Part shown: in pieces, positions 35,047 through 44,357 of the stretch
How the letters are laid out: every line of letters begins with the position of its first letter
Numbering within the stretch: position 1 is the first letter of the stretch
Position numbers and translations under genes: made by a program
Notes under the pieces: model-generated
Database searches by the model: none
The model's input: the letters and a program-made list of their open reading frames with translations, nothing else
What the model was told of the DNA's origin: nothing
Origin: Ligustrum vulgare
Lineage: Eukaryota > Streptophyta > Magnoliopsida > Lamiales > Oleaceae
Assembly (NCBI GenBank): GCA_963555705.1
Contig: OY743179.1
Location: 24,988,192 to 25,052,191 of the forward strand
DNA: 64,000 bases
Reading direction: 5' to 3'

Positions 35047-36344
35047 TATGGGTGTGCGTCGGGTGGTTCGTTTCAGGTATCTCAAGAACTGTAATCAAAC
35101 CATACTTTTCGGTTCTTGTAAAATGGAACCATTTGGTCCTGTTGAATCGCAAAAATTAAACCAGAATCAAACCATTCGATTTCGGTTCTAATTCGGTTCT
35201 ACAATAATAATTATTTTTCAGGGGCCTTATCGAGGAGTATCAGACCTCGTGAAGTGAGCCAATAACCTGAAATAAAGTTTTGCCGAATATATCATGATCA
35301 AATATTTCAAAAATTCTTTCACCTCGAAGAAAGCATAGGATTCTCCATGAAATAGAAGATATTCATAAACTAAAATAAAAACACAAATGGTCTGGAAAGT
35401 TTTTCGAGCATGACAAAAAGCCAATTTGATAATAAACTTGTAGGATAAATCATGAATTTTAAATGCATTATTATTAATTTTTTATATTTGTATTTAAATA
35501 TTTAATTAACTCCATTGTAGCCATTTACAACTTCGCTTATTAATAAGTTAGCCTCATTCTATTTTTATTTATTAAGAATTTCAATTCAAGTGTAAAGAGG
35601 TTATAAGATATCAACGAGCCGAGCCAAAGATCAAGGCTCGAGCTCAGCTCGAGCTTTTAGAGGTCGAGCTTTTTTTGGCTCGAGCCGAGCTAAAACTCGT
35701 CCCCAAAAATAAGGCTCGACTCGAGCTTTAGCTCGAGCTTTTTCCGAGTCGAGCTGAGCCAAGTTTAGAATTTTAATTTTTTTTATTTTTATAGCAAAAA
35801 TTCATAAAATTTTTATTGAAAATGTATATATATATAGCAAGTTGAGCGGAGCTCGTGGTGGAAATTCATTGCTCAGGCTCCCATCGAGCTTTTTTTAGCG
35901 GGCTTTTGTTTGGTTCGAGCCGAGTCGAGCCAAAACCCGTCTTTCAAAAAAACTTTGGCTCGAAATCTCGAGCCGAGCTTAGCCCGAGCTTTTTTCGAGC
36001 CAAGCCCGAGCGGCTCTAGCCGACGAGCCGTTTTGCCATCCCTAGAGACGTAACAAATTTCATAAAAAATACTTAATCATTTTCACTTTACCCAAAAAAA
36101 AAATACAAATTCTTTTGATTTTTAGTTTTAAGATAATCAATTAAAACCATTAAAAAAAATAAACAATGATCAAAGACCTGGTACTAACATCGGTTTTTCG
36201 ATTCTAAAAGTGGAACCGAAAACCAATCGATTCTCAGTTCCAAAATCGATTTCCTATTTTATTTTTTTAAAACCATACGGTTCCAGTTTTTTCGATTCCG
36301 TTCCGGTTCAGTCATATCGGTTTCGATTTTTTTGCCCACCCATA
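35047..36344. mobile_element. hAT non-autonomous element with 8-bp TSD
   Basis: Ends are TATGGGTGTGC and GCCCACCCATA. GAAGAAAC at 35039-35046 is repeated exactly at 36345-36352. The ends carry GGTTCGGTTC-like words in opposite orientation. The interior is AT-rich without a recognisable transposase. Another element (35612-36044) sits inside it. Confidence 0.88.
35612..36044. mobile_element. GAGCTCG-rich MITE nested in the hAT element
   Basis: The right end reads TTTTGCCATCCCTA, the complement of a hAT-like TAGGGATGGCAAAA. The sequence is dense in GCTCGAGC and GAGCCGAGC words at both flanks with an AT-rich core. The left end is not sharp and no 8-bp TSD could be matched, so the left border is approximate. 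Confidence 0.6.
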
Positions 36345-36443
36345 GAAGAAACAACAGAGGACTATATTATGCATATACATTAAGTACAACACTTTTTTTG
36401 TAATTCATTAAAAGTTAAAAATTATACCAAAGAGGTTTGAACT

Positions 36444-37572
36444 ATGTCTATAAAATACACTTATCACCTCTCACATGAGGTTAAAGGCTGGGAAATGACC
36501 GAACAAAATGAAGACCTGATTAGCCACCTCATGGGGGATAGGGACGAAAATACGTTCCTTAAGAATGAACATTGTGAAATGGTGGAAAAGCTGACCACTT
36601 TGAAAAGGACTATGGATGATGAGTTACTGAAGGCTCGGTCTGAGTTGGAGGAGTTGAAGAAAAAGCTCAACGAGAAGGAGAAGACAAGGATGCTAAATGC
36701 TTGGTTGCGGCCCGTACTAAATAAACCTGGTCGTCTAAGGCTAAGGTCATTAATGAGTGTAAGGACTCCAAGGAGTAACGTGTCATCCAACACCTTGTCA
36801 GTGTCCATAATCTTCCAATTGAATTGATCTAGACAGCTCTTCAAAGATTCAATTTTGCCTTGTTTGATCGTGACCAACTGCTCTTTGGGAGTGATCTCGG
36901 TTTTGTCAACCATGATGTTGTAAAGGAATCGTGAGAACATGTTTTCCCAAATCCATATAGAATAATTTGGTAGAGTTCACAACCATCTTTGAGCTCTATC
37001 CCCAGAGTCAGAGGAAAGGTCATGCACATGATGACATCATCGAACCCTTCCAATTCCATCAATGAAGTGTATTGGTCCAAGGGTGCCAATGAATTTGTGG
37101 TTCCTTCATACATGGGTACCTGTGGCATCTTCATCTTGCTTGCTAAGGTTTCTTTCAAGATGTCTATAGAAAATAGTGAAGATTTAGTAGGGGTGTGGTC
37201 ATCACTATGTCCCTTCTGTTTTCCTTCCAAATCATTCAACCTTTTCTTTAGTGAGTCCAATTCATCCAAGTCTTTAACACCACCTCCAGGGCTTAGCTCA
37301 TTGAGGTGGAGGGTTGCGGCATCTTTGTTGAGACTTCAAAATGTCTCTCTCACTGTCTTAATTGGTTTGTGGTAAGGACTCATTTCAGATCTCTCCAGTT
37401 GATTTGATCTTCCAGGACCCGTCCTAGGTCATGGTGTTCTCATCTTTCGAGTTGGGACTGGAGGACTTGGGGGCACAGCTGGCTGAAAACACCGTACACT
37501 TTTTCCAGTGATCTTCTTCGTGGAGGTGATGGTTTGCTTTAGCCTATTGAACTTTCAGATGATATGATGACT
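36444..37572 (-). pseudogene. Gag fragment of an older minus-strand Gypsy element (3' side of the interruption)
   Basis: Read on the minus strand, from high to low coordinates: a coiled-coil-like stretch (DELDSLKKRLNDLEGKQ), then KMPQVPMYEGTTNSLAPLDQY and MCMTFPLTLG, then TIKQGKIESLKSCLDQFNWK. These are recognisable landmarks of plant Gypsy gag (KMPQ.P.YDGT.DP..H...Y; IKQ...ESLR.Y..RFN). Frameshifts and stops break it. Its N-terminal part continues at 42903-43190, across the inserted G2 element. A separate plus-strand open frame at 36444-36827 contains a coiled-coil-like ELEELKKKLNEKEK of unknown meaning. Confidence 0.7.
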
Positions 37573-37577
37573 CCACC

Positions 37578-38293
37578 TGATGAGAATCGAAAAAGTCAAA
37601 CCCCGATGCACGTGCCCGTGGGACCCATGACGAGATCAGAAGTCGAAGAGGTTCAAGATTCGAGGCTAAACAATGTGAATAAGTCAAGAAAAGCAAGCCG
37701 AGAATCAAGTTGGAGCTAAAAAGAAGAAGAAATTGGAATCAGCCAATTTCGGTCGACCGAAAATCATTCCAGTCGACTGAAAGTCTGCAGAGATTTTTGA
37801 AGCCAGCCTCAGTCGCGTTCGGCTGAGACTTGGTCGACCGAAAGTCCCATTTCGGTCGACCATGTGATCGACCGAAATAATTTCGGTCGACCAGTTCGGT
37901 CGACCGAAACACTCCGTTTTACAAAAACGGGATTTTTCTTGTAAATACCGAAATTGCACAATTTACCCATTTTGTACTTTTTAAATACATTTTCTTGTCA
38001 TTTGTAACATAACTTGGTTGTTCATTGAGCTTGGTCTTAGAGAGACTCCTTGAGGTAAGGTTAACCTCCTTTGTTCTAGAGTATTATTCTTGTGTTTGTT
38101 GTTGATTTCCGCCACCTTGAAATTTGTTTAGTTGCTACCGATTGGGCTAGGGTTTGTTTAATCCTTGAATTTTGGGCTAGATTTAAACTTGGGTTAAGGT
38201 GTTTATCCTTTATTTTACCACTTTAGCTTTCTTGGGTTGATATTAAAATTGTTGTGAGAATTTTCGGTCAACACACCGAAGGGGTTCGCATCA
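37578..38293 (+). repeat. 5' LTR of G2
   Basis: 716-bp partner of 42208-42897. It holds an irregular array of TCGGTCGACCG-like palindromic words (37748-37910), longer here than in the 3' LTR. The Met-type primer site follows directly. Confidence 0.92.
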
Positions 38294-38295
38294 TT

Positions 38296-38307
38296 TGGTA
38301 TCAGAGC
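38296..38307 (+). other. Primer binding site of G2 (initiator-Met tRNA)
   Basis: TGGTATCAGAGC begins three bases after the 5' LTR, matching the 3' end of initiator-Met tRNA. Confidence 0.88.
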
Positions 38308-39117
38308 TTGGCTTTGGTAAACCTATCTTTACATTATTGTTGTTATTATACAAAAAAAAAAAAAAAAAAAATCCGAAAATTGAGAAAAAAATTGGGGAAA
38401 ATTTATATGTCCATGTGTATTGTTGATTTCATGTATTGGGTATATTGATTGTTGAATTTGTTGGGGGTTTACATTAGCCAAACACTTACAAAACGTACAC
38501 TTTCCAAATTGTATATTCAAAGTGTTTGATAAATTGTCCCAATGAAAAATACACCATTCATGCTTTGTTGTTCAATGCTCATATATTGCTAATTACTTGG
38601 GGCTATCCAATTCCCATCATCGAGATTGTGTTATCAACATTTTTTCCATATATCACTTGCTTCATCCATTGGGTAATTGTTGATCATTCATTCTTACCAC
38701 AATTGTGTTGTTGGGGGTTTTCATATATCCACATTATCCACATTCAAGGTCATTCAAAGATTGAGTACAAGTTGTTTGATAAATTGCCTCATTGAAAATT
38801 TACACGCTTGTGCTTATTGTTTTACATCTATGCCTTGTCTAATACTTGTGGTTTGTCAATCTCATTGCTAAATTGTGTTCCTAACATCCTACCTCACATA
38901 AATATTGTTCCTTTTGAGTATAGCAAGCACATAAATTCTACTTGCTATTTGTATCTACTTGTTCTAAATTCCTTCTTCCTTGTTGGTGATTTCTTTAACT
39001 CCACAAGAATTATACTTTGTGGTTTAGTTGATTACCTTCCTTGGAGAACTTGAGAAAGGAGATTTTGAGTGGAAAAAAGGTAAGAGTGGTGAGCTCATTA
39101 GAGGGTAAAAGCCTAAA

Positions 39118-40230
39118 TTGAGTGAAACACGAGTGAAAAATATTCTTGTGAGAACACTTTCACACTTGCACACCATGTCAAAGTCCAATGCTCAAACTCA
39201 AGACTTGAAATACTTGTTACAAAATATTTCAACCACCATGGCTAGACAAATTGAGGAGATTGGGGGTGAGTTGGAAAATTTAGGAACAAGAGGGGAGATT
39301 ACATCAAATAGGGGAGGTGAAGAAATGATGTGTAGTAAAAGAAAGGTGAGGGATAAATTTGAGAACATTGCGTATAGGGATGGAAGTAGAAAACAAAGTA
39401 GGAGTTTGAATAGAAAAGAAGTTAGGGGTGAATGTGAGGATGTTTTGAGAAATAATGGGGATGGTGAACAAAATGGGAGTTTGAATAGGAAAAGAAGAGA
39501 TGGGTTAGAAGGTAGGAGAAATGGAGTTGATGAAAATATTGGTAGTGCGAGAATGCAAAATTCATCACTCCATGGAATGGGTAGAAGACGAAGAGAATGG
39601 GTAGATAGGAGTGGAGATGGGATGGATGAGAAGGTTGATATTGAGCAAATGAAGACTTCATCATTCCATAGGAGGGAAGGTAGTGGAAGTAGAGAAGTAG
39701 TGAAGGAGATGAATGCTAGGCTACCAAAATTTGTGGCCCATGATAATGAGAGGGATAAGCATGGAGGAAATACTTTCTACACTAGATGCCTTGTGGGGGA
39801 TAGGGCATGTAGTCTCATTATAGATGGGGATAGTGACACGAATTTGGTGAGTGCTAGTAGGGTGGAGAAATTGGGGTTACCGGTTATGAAGTATCCTAAT
39901 CTCTATATATTGCAAAGGTTGGGTGACGATGGGGGAGTGAGAGTGAGTGGACAAGTTCTTCTTGCCTTCAACATTGGATCCTATTGTGAAGAAGTGATAT
40001 GTGATGTAGTTCCCATGTACACTACTCACATAATTTTGGGGAGATCTTGGCAAAGTGATAGGGGTGTGACACATGGCAAGAGGAAGAACCGATGTAGCTT
40101 CCAAATGAATGGAAAAAAGGTTGTGATCCTATCTTTGAGCTCGGAAGAAGTATGCAAAGACCAAATGAAGCTCAAGAAGGAATTCGAGGAAGAAAAGGAA
40201 AGAAAAAGAAGAAAAAGAAAAGGGGAATAG
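39118..40230 (+). pseudogene. G2 gag N-terminus fused to aspartic protease
   Basis: A 370-codon open frame. The first 210 residues are charged and repetitive (RRE, NRKR, GDGE words); the usual gag capsid core and CCHC knuckle are missing. Then NTFYTRCLVGDRACSLIIDG opens the Gypsy protease. The active-site loop reads DGDSDTN where related elements have DGGSCTN. VPMYTTHIILGRSWQSD is the conserved flap/ILLGRPW region. The tail is lysine/glutamate-rich. The internal deletion and altered active-site loop suggest it no longer makes a working polyprotein, although the frame is open. Confidence 0.8.
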
Positions 40231-40282
40231 GAAAATAAAAGAGAATTCAATTGAGCAAATTGAAGAAAGCAAAAACAAGAGC

Positions 40283-41314
40283 ATGAGAGTTGGGGCCTCG
40301 ACCCTAGAAAAAGGTGAGGAATTGAGAGTTGGAGCCACGACTCCAGAAAAAGGAGAGGCGAGAGAAGAACTGGGAGTTGAGGTTCCTACCTCAGAAAAAG
40401 GTGAGGGAGTGATGAGTGCCACCAAGAAGATTGAGAGAAAAAATCACCCCAAAATGTTCTTTACTCTTGAATATTCTAACACTTCCCTCCCTAGTTTGGT
40501 TATTTCTTTGTTGCAGGAAATTGTGAGGCCAACTTATCAAGGCAACAAAGAACTCCAAAAGCATGCCTTATGGAAGAAATTCATGAAAACATTTTCCTAC
40601 AACAACGAGTACAACCGAGGTAAAGAAAATGACATAACCGATGCAACATCTAGGAAGTATGCTCCTAACATTTCTTTGAATGCAAGGTTATTGTGTTTTG
40701 AATACATTAGAGGGTTGTATGATCTTGATGTAGATTTGACAAGTGTGTTGTTGACTTGTGAAAATGTAACATGTGGTAAGAATTATTGTCATGATGAGTG
40801 CTTAAATTGTAAATGCAACTTTTTGCATGTGCCCAATTGCATAAGTACCAAATCTTTTTGTGAAAATGTTGCATATAGTACATATCATTGGCATGATAAA
40901 TTCTTATTTTGTGAAAATATGCTTGTCATGCATATTGACTCTCTAAAGGAATTGCTAGTTAGGGTAGTCCATGGGAGAGATTTATTGAGATGTCTTGATG
41001 ATAAAAGGACTTCGCTTCTAACATTTCTAGATGCTCCTTCATTCCGTGTTGAACATAGTAAGAGCATGCATGTTAAATATTCGAATTTTTTAAACATTTA
41101 TGAATCATGTTATGAGCAATATTTTGATGGATTCTATGGGCGTGATGATTATTTGTTTTGGAAAATTGGATTGTTTCCTTGTAAAAGTGACATTCGTAAA
41201 TTGCTAGTGGGAGGAGCACATGATAGTTGGTTGATGGGGCTATTTAAAATTAACGGGGTCTTAGGGGTATTATGTGATCAATCTTATTGGTCTACTTTGA
41301 AGTTTGGTGTGTAG
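40283..41314 (+). pseudogene. G2 pol remnant: RNase H end and integrase zinc region, RT deleted
   Basis: 343-codon open frame. LPSLVISLLQE is the linker before reverse transcriptase. It jumps to HALWKKFMKTFSYNNEYNRG and KENDITDATSRKYAP, the end of RNase H (related elements: KGKENVVADALSRRYA). Virtually all of RT is therefore lost. Then units of the form FCEN...HD.FLF.EN and SLKELLVR.VHG, the approach to the H2C2 integrase zinc finger, occur about three times in degenerate form. The frame stays open despite heavy change. Confidence 0.75.
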
Positions 41315-41375
41315 TAAATGCCGAACTTGCAAACTGGCTAAACTCAAGTTTTTGCCCTAAGAACTCCATGCATAT

Positions 41376-42207
41376 TTGCCCATCCTGAGTAAACCTTGGA
41401 CTGCTATTGCTATGAATTTTATAGTGGGTTTACTTGGAATAAAGAAAGAAAATGATGTTATTTTTGTGATTGTTGGTAGGAGTATTAAAACTTCGCATTT
41501 GATTGCATATAACGAAACCAACAAGGTCATCAACATAGCTAATATTTTCTGTCAGGAAGTTGTGCAATTGCATGAAATTGGTGCTAATTTTGTGATTGTT
41601 AAATTTTCTTGTAATTTAATTGTTCATCATATTAGCAAGTTTTCTCCACTTAAAGATGCTTGTGACTTTATCCTATTAACTCTGTTGAACTTTATGCACA
41701 TGTTTATCGAAGAAAGAGTTGGTTTAGGTGGGCACGAGAATGCACCTTTGGTTAAGCCCCTTTGCAGGAGACTCGAGCTTCCATTTAGGGGAATTGGAAT
41801 GCAATGTGCTTCCAATGCCAACCATGGTGGGAAACATATTCCGTTTGATCCAGGCGGCCGGATGTGTTTCCATTCGTGGAAGGAGCGACCCCCCGATCAA
41901 ATAAAATCCAAACTACTACTCTGTGGTGTTGGCACATCTCAAACTCTTGGCAGCGCCTACAAATTGATTTTGCACGGTGAGTATGAAATTTCAGTTACAT
42001 TTATTGTGTCTGAATTTTCTATTTTTATTGTAGGTGCCGATCATGGTCGAATCTCTTTCGAGATGGAGGAGATGATGAGAATCGCGAAGGTCCAACTTCA
42101 TTGCATGAACCTGTGGTACACAATGTTGCAAGATCAAAGTTCAAGGAGTTTCACGACGATGCATTCAAGCAAGATTCGAGGTCGAATCCTTTTCCAGAGG
42201 GAGGGGA
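41376..42207 (+). pseudogene. G2 integrase remnant and 3' tail
   Basis: SKPWTAIAMNFIVGL followed by DVIFVIVGRSIKTSHLIAY is the start of the Gypsy integrase core (related: SKPWTDISMDFVLGLP...DSIFVVVDRFSKMAHFI). It continues to CQEVVQLHEIG, then jumps to FSPLKDACDFILLTLLNF, which normally lies after the catalytic core. The part with the second catalytic Asp and the Glu is deleted. The frame then runs through an element tail into the purine tract and LTR. Confidence 0.75.
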
Positions 42208-42897
42208 TGATGAGAATCGAGAAAGTCAAACCCCGATGCACGTGCCCTGGGACCCATGACGAGATTCGAAGTCGAAGAGGTTCAAGATTCGAGACTAAAC
42301 AATGTGAATAAGTCAAGAAAAGCAAGCCGAGAATCAAGTTTGAGCCAAAAAGAAGAAGAAATTGGAATCAGCCAATTTCTGTCGACCGAAAGTCTGCAGA
42401 GATTTTTGAAGCCAGCCTCAGTCGCGTTCGGCTGAGGCTTGGTCGACCGAAAGTCCCATTTCGGTCGACCAGTTCGGTCGACCTCCGTTTTACAAAAACG
42501 GGGTTTTTCTTGTAAATACCGAAATTGCACAATTTACCCATTTTGTACTTTTTAAACACATTTTCTTGTCATTTGTAACATAACTTGGTTGTTCATTGAG
42601 CTTGGTCTTGGAGAGACTCCTTGAGGTAAGGTTAACCTCCTTTGTTCTTGTATTATCCTTGAAATTTCTTCAACTAAATCTAGAGTATTATTCTTGTGTT
42701 TGTTGTTGATTTCCGTCACCTTGAAATTTGTTTAGTTGCTACCCATTGGGCTAGGGTTTGTTTAATCCTTGAATTTTGGGCTAGATTTAAACTTGGGTTA
42801 AGATGTTTATCATTTATTTTACCACTTTAGCTTTCTTGGGTTGGTATTAAAATTGTTGTGGGAATTTTCGGTCAACACACCGAAGGGGTTCGCATCA
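42208..42897 (+). repeat. 3' LTR of G2
   Basis: 690-bp partner of 37578-38293. It lacks part of the TCGGTCGACCG array and has a roughly 33-bp extra segment at about 42648-42681. It is followed by the CCACC TSD. Confidence 0.92.
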
Positions 42898-42902
42898 CCA
42901 CC

Positions 42903-43200
42903 TCTTCGTTATGATGAGGTTGTTGATGTGTTTGAGGTGGTTGCTGCTGCATTTTCCCCACTGCCATTCAGTTGACGCATGGTTTCTCCATTCGATGGAT
43001 CATGATGGGGTCTGGATACCTGCTCATCCAACTTCCTTTGATGAATTGGATGTGGTTCGACATGATTACCTTTAGTTTCGTGATTATCCCTTGAACTATG
43101 ATGATCCAAGTCATTTCTTGTTCATGATGAACGATGTGGTATGTATGAACTGGTTAGATGAATTGCTTTTTATCACAAGCGTCCCTCCTCCTTCTAGCGT
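42903..43200 (-). pseudogene. Gag N-terminus and leader of the older minus-strand Gypsy element
   Basis: Continuation of the minus-strand gag interrupted by G2 (see 36444-37572). At about 43182-43206 the minus strand reads TTGACGCTAGAAGGAGGAGG, resembling the TTGGCGCTAGAAGGAGGG that I associate with the primer/leader region of such plant elements. This marks the join between the leader and the 5' LTR. Confidence 0.6.
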
Positions 43201-43204
43201 CAAT

Positions 43205-43902
43205 TGTTGATGGTTGCAATATAAGTATTTCAAGTCAACAAGAAAATATGTGAGTGTCAGTAATGTAACAGAAAATATGAATGAAGAAGGTGGGTTCCAG
43301 ATCATGTATGATCTACACTCCACATAGAGTTTCTTGCATAAATTTAGTATTGGCTTGTAATTGCCAAAGTTAAGATCATTTTATGAGCTACTCCCCCCCC
43401 CCCCCCCCCCCTATATTTATAGGGAAAAAGGTGTGAACTGATTTATTACAAATCTGACAAGTTAATAAGTACTCCTAATTTAACTCATTGAGTTCTTACA
43501 AAGTACAAAGCAATTGACTTTCAACCAGTTCAACCATCCTAATATCATAATGACTGTCAAAGGAATAGTGGTTTGATCAACCCCAAGTCGTGCACTTGAT
43601 CGACATCAACCTCTGGGTCGTGCACATCATTCACTAGTCGGAGTGTTCTTATGGCATTGCATGGTGTGATCTTAAGATCGTGCATAACCCATATATCTCT
43701 TTAGATTGTGCATTGCATGAACTCATCCCTTTCAGGTTTTATAACACGGTGTGGCAAGTCATTTATATTCCACGTCAGATCGTTTGTAATCATTCATGCC
43801 ATATCAGCTCTTACATCATCACCCGCTTTGGACATTTTAGAATTTTTATCTTGAGTTGTAATCTAATTTAACCCCCTTCGACTACCAACCCCTGTGTATA
43901 CA
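43205..43902 (-). repeat. Probable 5' LTR of the older minus-strand Gypsy element
   Basis: Bounded on the plus strand by TGTTGATGGTTGC and TGTATACA, giving TG...CA on the minus strand. It adjoins the primer-site-like sequence. A run of 19 C lies at 43393-43411. The matching 3' LTR was not found to the left of 36444, so the far end was deleted or replaced. The outer border is approximate. Confidence 0.5.
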
Positions 43903-44357
43903 TGTTGGACATGTTAAACTAAATAAAATTGAGAATGTGGAGGAAACAAGAAAAGTGCTTAATTGACCGGTTCTAAGTCTATTATATTTAATTCTCTTAC
44001 AGTATATGTTATATACTTAAGACTTGTTCGATAAGATAAAGTGTAAAATTTGACTAATCATATTATCCAATCATGTTTATGTCTAACATTGATTGTCAAC
44101 ATTTATAATGATGGAGAAGATACGAACATTAATTTTTCTTAAATTTGCATATTGGTTGTTGAGATCTTAATGCTTCATGATTATTGCTACTTGACATAAG
44201 AAAATAAATGACTGAAACCTACATTTCTGCACAAGCATCCCTCTTTCACCAAAAAGTTTGGCCTACACATTATTCCTATGATCCTATCAATTTAACATTT
44301 TTTTTTTTGAAAGTAAATCAATTCAACTTATTGAAAACGTTTTCTAATCATATTTAG
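43903..44357. other. AT-rich intergenic, no gene
   Basis: No recognisable feature. Confidence 0.6.

Larger units (their letters stand above)
37578..42897 (+). mobile_element. Defective Ty3/Gypsy retrotransposon G2
   Basis: LTRs at 37578-38293 and 42208-42897 start TGATGAGAATCG and end GGGGTTCGCATCA. The primer site TGGTATCAGAGC is at 38296-38307 and the purine tract AGAGGGAGGGGA precedes the 3' LTR. CCACC at 37573-37577 and 42898-42902 is a perfect TSD. The interior keeps a protease, the RNase H end and pieces of integrase. The gag core, most of reverse transcriptase and the integrase centre are deleted. The LTRs are clearly more alike than those of G1, so G2 is younger. It split the gag of a minus-strand Gypsy element. 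Confidence 0.92.
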
